From Corynebacterium liangguodongii (GTDB lineage: Bacteria; Actinomycetota; Actinomycetes; Mycobacteriales; Mycobacteriaceae): a stretch of 64,000 nucleotides of DNA. Position 1 is the first letter of the stretch, and each line of letters begins with the position of its first letter. A program made the translations under genes and the position numbers. The stretch covers positions 248,001 through 312,000 of the forward strand of contig NZ_CP026948.1 in the NCBI RefSeq assembly GCF_003070865.1, read 5' to 3'. This document shows positions 37,358 through 45,489 of this stretch, piece by piece. The notes below the pieces were generated by a model that had not been told where the DNA came from, ran no database searches, and saw only the letters and a program-made list of their open reading frames with translations.

Positions 37358-37918
37358 ATGCGCAAACGAGTAGCCCCGCTCGTGGCGGCGGCACTGATGA
37401 CCACCGGGTGTGCCGCGCCCAGTGGTGGGGAGACCTTTTCATTCCATTCCCCCGGCGGGCAGGTGGAGATCTTCTACGACGAGCCGGAGCGCGCCCCGCT
37501 CGGCGAGCTGAGCGGGGAATCGCTCATGGAGCCCGGCACGCAGATCTCGCTGGCGGACTACGAGGGCAAGGTTGTCGTGCTCAACGCGTGGGGCCAGTGG
37601 TGCGCGCCGTGCCGCGCGGAGGTCGACGACCTGCAGGAGATCCAGGACCACCTGGGGGAAAGCGGCACCGTGCTGGGCATCAACGTGCGCGATTACAACC
37701 CGCAGATCGCCCGCGACTTCGTCACCGACAACGCGGTGACCTACCCCTCGATCTACGATCCGCCGTTTAAGTCCGCGGCGGCGCTCGGTGGGGTGCCCAG
37801 CTCGGTGATCCCGACAACCGTGGTGCTGGATAAGCAGCACCGCCCGGCGGCGGTGTTCCTGCGCGAGGTCACAGCAAGCGACGTCACCGCCGTGACCGAC
37901 AAGCTCGTGGGGGAGTGA
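37358..37918 (+). CDS. TlpA/ResA-like thioredoxin lipoprotein (cytochrome c maturation)
   Basis: The 186-residue protein starts with a lipoprotein signal (RKRVAPLVAAALMTTGCAAP, lipidated Cys near residue 18) and then has a TlpA-type thioredoxin fold with WGQWCAPCRAEVDD (CAPC). It is predicted to sit outside the membrane and keep apocytochrome c heme-binding cysteines reduced, drawing electrons from CcdA. It begins on the base after the phosphatase stop and precedes ccdA by four bases. Confidence 0.9.
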   Translation: MRKRVAPLVAAALMTTGCAAPSGGETFSFHSPGGQVEIFYDEPERAPLGELSGESLMEPGTQISLADYEGKVVVLNAWGQWCAPCRAEVDDLQEIQDHLGESGTVLGINVRDYNPQIARDFVTDNAVTYPSIYDPPFKSAAALGGVPSSVIPTTVVLDKQHRPAAVFLREVTASDVTAVTDKLVGE

Positions 37919-37922
37919 GGTC

Positions 37923-38702
37923 GTGGGCGAGTTCTTCTCTGACCTCGTGCTCACCGGCCCCCTCCTGCTCGGCGCGGTGGCAGCCGCGGTGGCCGGCCTG
38001 GTCTCCTTTGCCTCCCCGTGCGTCATCCCGCTCGTGCCGGGCTACCTGTCCTACCTCACCGGCGTCGTCGGCGGGGAGATGGAGTTCGGCGAGCGCGGCC
38101 CCCGGGTGGCCACGCGCCGGGCCTCGGTGGCGGGCGCGGCCGGCCTGTTCGTCCTTGGGTTTACCGTCGTATTCCTCCTGGCCACGGTCTCGGTGTTCGG
38201 CGCGATCAGGCTCATTACCCTCAACGCCGAGGTGCTCATGCGCCTCGGCGGGGTGGTCACGATCCTCATGGGGCTGGTGTTTATGGGCGCGGTGCCCCTG
38301 CTGCAGCGCGACACCCGCCCGGCGCCGCGACGGTGGACCACGCTCATCGGCGCCCCGCTGCTCGGCGGGGTCTTCGCGCTGGGGTGGACCCCGTGCCTGG
38401 GGCCCACGCTCGCGGCGATCATCTCCGTCTCTGTGGGCACCGAGGGGATGACCGCGGCGCGCGGGATCTTCCTCGTCACCGCCTACTGCGTGGGCCTTGG
38501 CCTGCCGTTCGTCCTGCTTGCCCTCGGCTCCGCGCAGGCGGTCGCCGGGGTGGACTTCCTCCGCCGCCACTCGCGCGCCATCCAGATCGCCGGCGGGGTG
38601 GCCATGATCGTCGTCGGCCTTATGCTGGTGACCGGGGCGTGGGGCTACTTCGTGGGCTGGTCGCGCCAGCTCGTGGTGGGCTACGGGGCGAGCGTGGTGT
38701 GA
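37923..38702 (+). CDS. ccdA: Cytochrome c biogenesis protein CcdA
   Basis: The 259-residue integral membrane protein has six predicted helices and the two conserved redox cysteines, SFASPCVIPLVPGYLSYLTG in the first helix and LGWTPCLGPTLAAI in the fourth. CcdA carries reducing power from cytoplasmic thioredoxin to the extracytoplasmic ResA-like protein encoded upstream. It starts at GTG 37923. Its TGA overlaps the resB ATG (TGATG). Confidence 0.93.
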   Translation: MGEFFSDLVLTGPLLLGAVAAAVAGLVSFASPCVIPLVPGYLSYLTGVVGGEMEFGERGPRVATRRASVAGAAGLFVLGFTVVFLLATVSVFGAIRLITLNAEVLMRLGGVVTILMGLVFMGAVPLLQRDTRPAPRRWTTLIGAPLLGGVFALGWTPCLGPTLAAIISVSVGTEGMTAARGIFLVTAYCVGLGLPFVLLALGSAQAVAGVDFLRRHSRAIQIAGGVAMIVVGLMLVTGAWGYFVGWSRQLVVGYGASVV

Positions 38703-40357
38703 TGCGTACCGTAGCGACATGGCTCAGGCGCGCCTGGCACTGGCTGACCAGCATGCGCACGGCTCTGATCTTGCTCTTCCTCCTCGCCCTCGCTGCGATC
38801 CCGGGCGCGCTCTTGCCGCAGCGCTCGGTGAGCGCCTCGCTTGTCGACGACTTCTACAAGGCCAACCCGGTCATGAGCCCCATCTACGACCGGCTGCAGC
38901 TGTTCAACGTCTTCGGCTCGACCTGGTTCATCGCCATCGTGGCGCTGCTCATGGTCTCCCTCGTCGGCTGCATCCTCCCGCGCACGGCGGAGCACTGGCG
39001 GGCATTCCGCGCCACCCCGGTGCGCGCGCCGAAGTATCTGCACCGCATGCCGCTGCACGCGGACGGGGTCGTCGACAAGCCGCTCGCCGAGGTTGAAGCC
39101 GACCTCGCGCGGGTCTTGCGGCGCTGGCACACCGCCACCTACACCCCCGAGCAGGATCGCGCCGGGGCGCGCTCGATCTCGGCGGAGCGGGGCTACGCCC
39201 GCGAGCTGGCGAACCTGTTCTTCCACATCGGGATCGTCGCGATGATCGTCACCTTTACGGCCGGCCGCATGGTCTACTACGAGGGTCAGGTCATCGTGGT
39301 GACGAATTCGGAGGCACCCTCGGCGGTGCCGGTGGAGCGCTCGCGGGAGTTCTGCAACACTTCTCCGGCGAACTACGACACCTTCCGCGCGGGCCCGCTT
39401 TTCGACGGCACCGGGCTCACCCCGTTTTGCTTCGAGTCGCACAACTTCAAGGCCTCCTACCTCAACACCGGCCAGGCGAACGGCTTCTCCTCGGACATTT
39501 CCTATACCGCGGACCTGGGCGCCGAGCGCTCCGGGTGGCAGGACTACACCCTTGCCGTGAACCACCCGCTGCGCATCCGCGGTGACCGCGTCTACCTTCA
39601 GGGCCACGGGTTCGCGCCTCAGGTCACCGTGACCTGGCCGAACGGGGAGTCGCGCACGCAGATGATCCAGTTCCGGCCGACGGACGTGCAAAACTTCCTC
39701 TCCTCCGGAGTGCTGCGCTTCGACCCGCCGGCGGGGATGTATCCGGATCTTGCGCAGCGCCGGGAGAACCAGATCGCCATCGAGGGCGCCTTTGCCCCCA
39801 CCGCGAGCTGGACCGGGCCGAACGGGGACCAGCTGCGCTCTTCCTTCCCGGCGATGACGGACCCGGCGTTGGCGGTGGACATCTACCGCGGCGACGCGGG
39901 GTTAGACACGGGACGGCCGCAGAACATCTTCGTGCTCGACCAGGCGCTCATCGCCGACGGCAGGCTGCGCAAGACCGACCGGGTCAACCTCGCGCAGGGC
40001 GAGGAGGTCACCCTTGAGGGAGGGGTGCGCGTGCGTTTCGACGGCGCCGCCGAGTACGCCAACTACCAAATCGCGCACGATCCCACCCAGGGGTGGGCGC
40101 TGGCGGCGACGGCGCTCATGCTCGCCTCCCTCATCGGCTCGGTGGCGATCAAGCGGCGCCGCATCTGGGTGCGCCTCGTACCGGAGGGGGAATCGACGCG
40201 CGTGGAAATGGCCGGTCTGGCGCGCACGGACCGCGCAGGGTGGGGCGCGGAGTTCGACGAGCTCGCGGGGCGCGTGTTCGGCGGGACGTCGCGGCGCGAC
40301 GATAACGGCACTGACGACGCCTCTGAGGAAGATGACGTGGCCGATGACCTTGGTTAG
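38702..40357 (+). CDS. Cytochrome c biogenesis protein ResB
   Basis: The 551-residue ResB-family protein has three N-terminal membrane helices (one begins MRTALILLFLLALAAIPGALLPQR, another at about residue 72), a large extracytoplasmic domain, and a final helix near residue 465 followed by a cytoplasmic acidic tail (DDNGTDDASEEDDVADDLG). With CcsA it forms the system II heme-handling and ligation complex. The ATG at 38702 was chosen over the long upstream-open frame because it overlaps the ccdA stop and matches the usual family start. Confidence 0.9.
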   Translation: MRTVATWLRRAWHWLTSMRTALILLFLLALAAIPGALLPQRSVSASLVDDFYKANPVMSPIYDRLQLFNVFGSTWFIAIVALLMVSLVGCILPRTAEHWRAFRATPVRAPKYLHRMPLHADGVVDKPLAEVEADLARVLRRWHTATYTPEQDRAGARSISAERGYARELANLFFHIGIVAMIVTFTAGRMVYYEGQVIVVTNSEAPSAVPVERSREFCNTSPANYDTFRAGPLFDGTGLTPFCFESHNFKASYLNTGQANGFSSDISYTADLGAERSGWQDYTLAVNHPLRIRGDRVYLQGHGFAPQVTVTWPNGESRTQMIQFRPTDVQNFLSSGVLRFDPPAGMYPDLAQRRENQIAIEGAFAPTASWTGPNGDQLRSSFPAMTDPALAVDIYRGDAGLDTGRPQNIFVLDQALIADGRLRKTDRVNLAQGEEVTLEGGVRVRFDGAAEYANYQIAHDPTQGWALAATALMLASLIGSVAIKRRRIWVRLVPEGESTRVEMAGLARTDRAGWGAEFDELAGRVFGGTSRRDDNGTDDASEEDDVADDLG

Positions 40358-40385
40358 TCTCGCCGCAGTGGGGTAGGTTTAGCCT

Positions 40386-41378
40386 ATGCTCGTCGACTCC
40401 ACCCTGGCAGATCTCTCGGACCTGACGTTCCGCACTGCCTTCGTCATCTACCTCGTCGCCTTGGTCATGGCGTGCATCTACTACGGCCGCATGTTCGGGG
40501 TTGTGGACATGCGCCGTCAGCGCGCCCAGGCCCGAGAGAAGGTCGCCGTCGGGGCCGGCGGGCCGGACATCGTCGAGGCAGACACCTTCGACCAGCAAGA
40601 ATACGAGCGCCGGGTCGCCGGGGCGCGTAAGTGGGCGAACATGACGCAGGCCCTGGTGTGGTTCGGCATCGTGCTGCACCTCACCTCCTTTGCCACCCGC
40701 GGCCTGGCCGCGCGCCGCTTCCCGCTGGGTAACCTCTACGAATACATCTTGTTCATGTCGGCGGTGATCATGGTCGCCGCCGCGGTGGTGATCCAGCGCA
40801 AGAATTGGCACACGCTGTGGGTGTGGGTGCTCTCGCCGATGATTGTGGCGATGTTTTTAAACTCCACCCTGTTCTACATGCAGGCCGCCCCCGTGATACC
40901 CGCGCTGCAGTCCTACTGGTTGCCGGTGCACGTCTCCTCGGTCTCCATCGGCGCCTCCATCGGCATCGTCTCGGGCATCTTCGCGCTGCTCTACCTGCTG
41001 CGCATGTGGCAGCCGAAGGGGGAGGAATCCGGCTTCTTCGGCGCGCTGGCCCGCCCGTTGCCGAGCGCGCAGACGCTCGATCAGATCACGTACAAGACGG
41101 CGATTATCACGCTGCCGCTGTTCGGCATCGGCATCGTCTTCGGCGCGATCTGGGCCGAGGCGGCCTGGAGCCGGCCCTGGGGCTGGGACGCGAAGGAGAC
41201 GGTGTCTTTGATCACGTGGATCCTCTACGCCGCCTACCTGCACGCCCGCGCCACGGCCGGGTGGAAGAACGTTCCTGCGGCGTGGATCAACGTCTTCGCG
41301 TTGGCCATGACGATTTTCAACATGACCTACGTCAACACTGTCATTGCCGGGCTACACTCTTACGCGGGGTTGAACTAA
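40386..41378 (+). CDS. Cytochrome c synthase subunit CcsA/ResC
   Basis: The 330-residue protein has eight or so membrane helices and the heme-handling tryptophan-rich motif WGWDAKETVSLITWILYAAYLHAR (WWD domain), with histidines on either side. It joins heme to CxxCH cytochromes with ResB. The protein has a hydrophilic insert near residues 40-75 after the first helix. galE starts on the next base after its stop. Confidence 0.93.
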   Translation: MLVDSTLADLSDLTFRTAFVIYLVALVMACIYYGRMFGVVDMRRQRAQAREKVAVGAGGPDIVEADTFDQQEYERRVAGARKWANMTQALVWFGIVLHLTSFATRGLAARRFPLGNLYEYILFMSAVIMVAAAVVIQRKNWHTLWVWVLSPMIVAMFLNSTLFYMQAAPVIPALQSYWLPVHVSSVSIGASIGIVSGIFALLYLLRMWQPKGEESGFFGALARPLPSAQTLDQITYKTAIITLPLFGIGIVFGAIWAEAAWSRPWGWDAKETVSLITWILYAAYLHARATAGWKNVPAAWINVFALAMTIFNMTYVNTVIAGLHSYAGLN

Positions 41379-42389
41379 ATGAAGGTGCTCATCACCGGCG
41401 GGGCCGGTTTCATCGGGTCGACGGTCGCGTCCTGCTGCGTCGACCACGGCATCACCCCGGTTATCCTCGATGACTACTCCACGGGCCTGCGCGTCTTCGC
41501 GCGCCGCTTCGCCCACTACGAGGGCGACATCGCCGATCGCGCGTTGCTCGATCGGATTGTTGACGACCATCCAGACATCGACGCGGTGATCCACTGCGCG
41601 GCCAAGATCGTCGTTCCCGAAAGCGTCGAGGCGCCGCTGAAGTACTACGACAACAACGTGGGAAGAGCTGTCTCGCTTATCGACGCCCTCTCCGCCCGCG
41701 GGGTGAAGACCTTCCTGCTCAGCTCCACCGCCGCGATGTACGAGCCGGGCCCGGACTTCATGGTCGACGAGGGCAGCGCGGTGCACCCGACGAGCCCGTA
41801 CGCGGCGTCGAAGTGGATGCTCGAGCGCGTGCTGGCGGATACGGCCGCCACGGGGCGCATCCGCGCGATCGCGCTGCGCTACTTCAACCCGATCGGCGCG
41901 GATCCCCAGCTGCGCACGGGCCTGCAGAACCCGGCGCCGTCACACGCGTTGGGCAAGATGATCACCGCGCACACCACCGGTGTCCCGTTCACCGTCACCG
42001 GGGTGGATTGGCCGACCCGCGACGGCTCCGGCCTGCGCGACTACGTCCACGTGTGGGACCTCGCGCGCGCCCACGTGCTGGCGCTCCAGGCGGAGCTCGG
42101 CGCCTACGAGGTGATTAACCTGGGCACCGGCACGGGCACGACGGTGCTCGAGCTCGCTGCCGCCGTGGGGGAGGCGACCGGAGCCCCGCTCGACGTCGTG
42201 GCCGCCCCGCGGCGTGAGGGAGACGTGGTCGGCAGCGCCGCGCGCATTGACAAGGCCGCCCGGGTGCTCGGCTGGCGCCCGGAATACTCGGTGGCCGATG
42301 GGGTGCGCCACTCGCTCCAGTGGGCCGCGACGCTGCCCGAGGTGCTCGCCGCCGAGGCTGAGCTGGCTGAGCTGGCCGAGCTGGCTTAG
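41379..42389 (+). CDS. galE: UDP-glucose 4-epimerase
   Basis: GalE interconverts UDP-glucose and UDP-galactose, supplying arabinogalactan precursors. The 336-residue SDR protein has the NAD motif ITGGAGFIGSTV, the SSTAAMYEPG serine region, YAASKWMLE (catalytic Tyr/Lys) and RYFNPIGADP. The C-terminus is an unusual run of AEL repeats (about residues 324-336) produced by a CTGAGCTGG-type tandem repeat. It directly abuts ccsA, so it is transcribed with the cytochrome c genes. It overlaps the next gene on the other strand by four bases. Confidence 0.92.
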   Translation: MKVLITGGAGFIGSTVASCCVDHGITPVILDDYSTGLRVFARRFAHYEGDIADRALLDRIVDDHPDIDAVIHCAAKIVVPESVEAPLKYYDNNVGRAVSLIDALSARGVKTFLLSSTAAMYEPGPDFMVDEGSAVHPTSPYAASKWMLERVLADTAATGRIRAIALRYFNPIGADPQLRTGLQNPAPSHALGKMITAHTTGVPFTVTGVDWPTRDGSGLRDYVHVWDLARAHVLALQAELGAYEVINLGTGTGTTVLELAAAVGEATGAPLDVVAAPRREGDVVGSAARIDKAARVLGWRPEYSVADGVRHSLQWAATLPEVLAAEAELAELAELA

Positions 42390-42643
42390 TCCTCGCCGCC
42401 CCCTAGGCGCCTGCGCCGCTGCTCTTCCTCGCGCCTGCGTTGTTCTGCTTCTTCTCGTGCCCGGCGCTCCTTGAAGCGCTGTTTTTCGATGTTCCAGAGG
42501 AACTCTTCGTCATCATCCGGGCCCTTGATGGCGGGCGGAGGGGCTGCCGGTTTCCGGCTGGCCGGCCCGAAGGCCCGCCACAGCATCCAGATGGCCAGGA
42601 TGACCAAGGCCACGAGCAAGAGTCTTCCCATGCCCATAAACAT
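42386..42643 (-). CDS. Small membrane-anchored protein with a charged tail
   Basis: The 85-residue protein has an N-terminal membrane helix (RLLLVALVILAIWMLWRAF), a proline-rich linker and a highly charged, probably helical tail (RFKERRAREEAEQRRREEEQ). Starts at 42643, 42637 and 42631 are all possible in frame; the first was taken. It faces the DUF4229 gene with a 33-base gap. It may act as a membrane-tethered scaffold, but there is no direct evidence. Confidence 0.65.
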   Translation of the reverse strand: MFMGMGRLLLVALVILAIWMLWRAFGPASRKPAAPPPAIKGPDDDEEFLWNIEKQRFKERRAREEAEQRRREEEQRRRRLGGGED

Positions 42644-42676
42644 ACTGTGTCGGGGCCTTCGGTAGGGTAGCGGTCT

Positions 42677-42976
42677 GTGAGTAACTCTCTCGATCCGGCA
42701 GTGCGCCGCCGCGCGAACAAGGCCGTGGCCGTCTACGGCGGGCTGCGCCTGCTGCTTTTTGTCGCGCTCACGGTGGCGATTCAGGCCCTCGCTGCGGCCA
42801 TCGGTGCCCCGGTGCCGCTGATCATGTCGGCGCTCCTGGCGCTCATCGTCGCGTTCCCGCTGTCGATGGTCATCTTCTCCCGCCAGCGGGTGGCGGCCGT
42901 CGAGGCGCTGGCGACCTGGCGGGCGCAGCGCGACGAGCGCAAGCGCTGGATTCGTGAGGAGCTGGAGAGGCGCTAG
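42677..42976 (+). CDS. DUF4229 small membrane protein
   Basis: The 99-residue protein begins GTG and has two hydrophobic helices (about residues 23-41 and 47-67) followed by a basic, helical tail (WRAQRDERKRWIREELERR), which is the DUF4229 pattern seen beside menaquinone and cytochrome genes in actinobacteria. Function is unknown. It overlaps the end of the convergent AEC transporter by four bases. Confidence 0.78.
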   Translation: MSNSLDPAVRRRANKAVAVYGGLRLLLFVALTVAIQALAAAIGAPVPLIMSALLALIVAFPLSMVIFSRQRVAAVEALATWRAQRDERKRWIREELERR

Positions 42977-43890
42977 AGCACGGCGGCGATGACGAGCATC
43001 GCGGGCAGCGCGAGGAACGTCGTGAGGAAGACGGTATCGCGCGCGACGATCTCGCCGACGCGGTAGTTGGCCGTGTAGTTGTAGACGTTTTGCGCGGTGG
43101 GAAGCGCCGCGAGGATGACCGCGGCGTAGAGCTGGTTGCCCTCGAGCCCGGCGAGCGAGCCGATGCCGAAGGCGAATGCGGGCATGGCGGTGAGCTTCAG
43201 GGCGGTGGCGGTGAGCGTTGGCACGCGATCCGGCCCTTCGCGCAGCACGCGCGTGCCTTTGATGGAGGCACCGAAGCTCATGAGGATGAGCGGGAGCGAG
43301 GCCGCCCCGAGGTACTTGATTGGCGCCATGACGGGCTCGGGGATTGTCCAGCCGGACACCGCGACGATGGTCCCCGCGATTGCCGCGAGCACCATCGGGG
43401 CGCTCAGCCCGCGCAGGATCGCCTCGCGCACGTGGTGCTTGCCGGCTCCCCCGGCGTTGAGCCCGGCGATGATGAACGGGGAGATCACCGCCATCTGCAT
43501 GACCAGCGCGGGCACGACGTAGGTGGCGTCCCCGATGACGTAGGTGGCGATCGGCAGGCCCATGTTGACGGAGTTGAAGTAGCTCGATGCCGCCGCCCCG
43601 GCCATCGTGGTGGGCACGTCCTGGCGAAAGGCGGCCGCCGAGATCGCCCAGAACAGCGCCATCGTGGTGAGCGAGGCAGCGAAGACCACCGCGTTGACGG
43701 GGGAGAACAACGTGCTGGTCTCGGAGGTGGCGACGAGCGAGAAGATGAGCGAGGGTGTCGTGGCCCAGAACGCGACGCGGTTGAACTGCAGCCGCTGCTC
43801 CCCCTCGCCGATCACGCCGCGGTGCGCGAGGACGTAGCCGACGCCGACGACGGCGAAGATGACGGCGAAGCCGGTGAGGACGTCGAGCAT
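42973..43890 (-). CDS. AEC family transporter (auxin-efflux-carrier type permease)
   Basis: The 305-residue protein has ten predicted helices in two halves with a longer central loop, and begins MLDVLTGFAVIFAVVGVGYVL; SYFNSVNMGLPIA and the C-terminal ALPTAQNVYNYTANY are AEC hallmarks. Such carriers move small organic acids or similar solutes. Start 43890 is backed by GGAAAGAG and by the duplicated copy of this start found after nagA. Before the cassette at 43894-44314 was inserted, the gene appears to have started one base after the nagA stop. Confidence 0.85.
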   Translation of the reverse strand: MLDVLTGFAVIFAVVGVGYVLAHRGVIGEGEQRLQFNRVAFWATTPSLIFSLVATSETSTLFSPVNAVVFAASLTTMALFWAISAAAFRQDVPTTMAGAAASSYFNSVNMGLPIATYVIGDATYVVPALVMQMAVISPFIIAGLNAGGAGKHHVREAILRGLSAPMVLAAIAGTIVAVSGWTIPEPVMAPIKYLGAASLPLILMSFGASIKGTRVLREGPDRVPTLTATALKLTAMPAFAFGIGSLAGLEGNQLYAAVILAALPTAQNVYNYTANYRVGEIVARDTVFLTTFLALPAMLVIAAVL

Positions 43891-43893
43891 GCT
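43859..43893. repeat. Direct repeat, left copy (5' end of the AEC transporter gene)
   Basis: This 35-base stretch includes the first ten or so codons of the AEC gene and matches 44280-44314 at 34 of 35 positions (single C/T difference at the fifth base). The last 30 bases are identical. Confidence 0.95.
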
Positions 43894-43950
43894 GCATTTC
43901 TCTTTCCGTATTATTTCCGTCAAGTAATGTTTCTGCTTGGAGGCGATTCA

Positions 43951-44283
43951 ATGGAACCACGCTGGCGATTGTTAATCACGTATGTACTCGTATCCACAGT
44001 ACTTCTGTTGGTTTCGCCCGTTTTTGGGCCACTGGGGTGGGCCGTCCCGCTGGTTGTTCTTAATCCAGTGCTGACTCTTCTGCTGTCGTGGCGAGATACG
44101 GCTCAACGCGGTTTTACTTGGTGGTGGTTTATGATTCCCCCCTTGACTGGTGTGGTCCAAGCACTCATATTGATGAATGCTTCCGCCATCCCGTTCTCTA
44201 CTTTGCTTCTCATCGGCGCTGCTCTCGGTGTAGGACTGGGTGCTATAAGCAGACGCCGAACAATGGCAGTTAAAAAGACATGA
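43951..44283 (+). CDS. Small membrane protein in an AT-richer inserted cassette
   Basis: The 110-residue protein has about four hydrophobic segments (around residues 7-26, 27-45, 58-76, 81-100) and a basic tail (SRRRTMAVKKT). I recognise no family. GGAGG ends seven bases before the ATG at 43951, a good ribosome site, while another in-frame ATG at 43927 lacks one. Base and codon use is visibly richer in A/T than in the flanks (for example TTG, TTA, GTT, ATT codons), a sign of recent transfer. It is the only gene in the cassette framed by the 35-base repeat, and its TGA lies in the right repeat copy. Confidence 0.7.
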   Translation: MEPRWRLLITYVLVSTVLLLVSPVFGPLGWAVPLVVLNPVLTLLLSWRDTAQRGFTWWWFMIPPLTGVVQALILMNASAIPFSTLLLIGAALGVGLGAISRRRTMAVKKT

Positions 44284-44314
44284 TGGCGAAGCCGGTGAGG
44301 ACGTCGAGCATGCT
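44280..44314. repeat. Direct repeat, right copy (remnant of the AEC gene start beside nagA)
   Basis: It matches 43859-43893 at 34 of 35 bases. On the minus strand the reading is nagA stop TAG, one base, then ATG CTC GAC..., i.e. a truncated copy of the AEC gene's first codons next to the deacetylase gene. Confidence 0.95.
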
Positions 44315-45461
44315 ATGCCACGCGCCGCCCGCCCACGTAGACCTGCGCGGGTAGGTAGGTGGCGGGGTCGAGCACGATCACGTCGGCGTCGCGGCCGGGC
44401 GCGATGGCCCCGGCGATGTCTGCGGCGCCGACCGCCTGCGCCGGGTGCCGGGTAGCCGCTGCCACGGCGCCGTCGAGCGGCACCTGGCACGCCGTGACGG
44501 CGTGGGCGAGAGCGCGGTCCATCGTCAGCGTCGACCCGGCGAGCGAGCTACCCTCCTTCAGGCGGGCCACGCCGTCGGCGACCACCACGTCGAGGGTGCC
44601 GAGCTTGTAGGGGCCGTCGGGGGCGCAGGTCGCCGACATGGCGTCGGTAATAAGCACCATCCGCTCGGGGGCCTGCGCAAAGAGCGTGGCGACGACCGAG
44701 GGGTGGACGTGGATGCCGTCGTTGATCACCTCGAGCCACACCCGGGGGTCCCGTAGCGCCGCGATGACGGGCCCGGGCGCGCGGTGGTGGATGCTGTTCA
44801 TGGCGTTGAAGGTGTGGGTGAGGATGCTGACCCCGGCGTCGAAGGCGGCCTGTGCTTGCTCGAAGGTGGCGGAGGTGTGCCCGAGGGAGGCGACGATGCC
44901 GCGCTCGCGCAGGTAGTCCACCGCGGCGAGGCCGCCGTCGCGCTCGACGGCGAGGGTGACCTGCGCGATTGTGCCGTCGGCGGCCTCGACGAGGCGGGAG
45001 AGGGAGCCGAGGTCGGGATCGCGCAGCAGATCTATGGGGTGGGCGCCTTTGTGGCTGGGGTGCAAAAACGGGCCCTCCGGGTGGATCCCCAGCACGTGCC
45101 GGTTGCTCTTGGCCACGGGCGCGAGCTCGCCGATGAGCCGCTCCATGTCCTCGACGCCGTTGGTGACCAGGGAGAGGCACTGGTAGGCGGTGCCGTGCGC
45201 CTGGTGGGCCCGCAGGATCTTATCGACGGCACCGGCCCCGTCGTCGAAGGCGGCGCACTGCGCGCCGTGGCAGTGGATGTCGACGTAGCCCGGCACGAGC
45301 GGGGCGCCGGCGAGGTCGGTGACCTCCCACGCCGGCTCGGGGGTGATGCCGTGGCCGATGCGGGCGATGCGGCCGTCGCCAAGCAGGACGTCCGCGTCGT
45401 CCTCGATCTCGCCGATGCCGCCGCGATACAGCGTGGCGTGCGTCAACAGGGTGGTGGTCAT
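44313..45461 (-). CDS. nagA: N-acetylhexosamine-6-phosphate deacetylase (NagA/AgaA type)
   Basis: The enzyme removes acetate from GlcNAc-6-P or GalNAc-6-P. The 382-residue amidohydrolase shows the metal motif VDIHCHGAQ, HPEGPFLHPSHKGAH (metal glutamate), SLGHTSA, LTHTFNAMN and the catalytic Asp in ITDAMSATCAPDG. The ATG at 45461 has GAGGAGG six bases upstream. Between GlcNAc and GalNAc substrates, the neighbouring aldolase, PfkB kinase and SIS isomerase favour GalNAc-6-P, but this is inference. It is the last gene of the cluster ahead of the inserted cassette. Confidence 0.9.
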   Translation of the reverse strand: MTTTLLTHATLYRGGIGEIEDDADVLLGDGRIARIGHGITPEPAWEVTDLAGAPLVPGYVDIHCHGAQCAAFDDGAGAVDKILRAHQAHGTAYQCLSLVTNGVEDMERLIGELAPVAKSNRHVLGIHPEGPFLHPSHKGAHPIDLLRDPDLGSLSRLVEAADGTIAQVTLAVERDGGLAAVDYLRERGIVASLGHTSATFEQAQAAFDAGVSILTHTFNAMNSIHHRAPGPVIAALRDPRVWLEVINDGIHVHPSVVATLFAQAPERMVLITDAMSATCAPDGPYKLGTLDVVVADGVARLKEGSSLAGSTLTMDRALAHAVTACQVPLDGAVAAATRHPAQAVGAADIAGAIAPGRDADVIVLDPATYLPAQVYVGGRRVA

Positions 45462-45489
45462 GGTCTGCCTCCTCGTTCCCTCTGCCATG

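Noticed and set aside
38018..38701. N-terminal extension of ResB into the ccdA gene
   Set aside because: The extension is a shadow of ccdA in another frame; the ATG at 38702 overlaps the ccdA stop and gives the normal ResB start.
42386..43960. A 524-codon minus-strand open frame opposite the AEC transporter and DUF4229 genes
   Set aside because: Only its last 85 codons look like a protein (membrane helix and charged tail); the rest is an arginine-rich shadow of the AEC gene.
43894..44314. The small cassette as a classical insertion sequence
   Set aside because: There is no transposase and no terminal inverted repeats, and the flanking duplication is far longer than IS target duplications.
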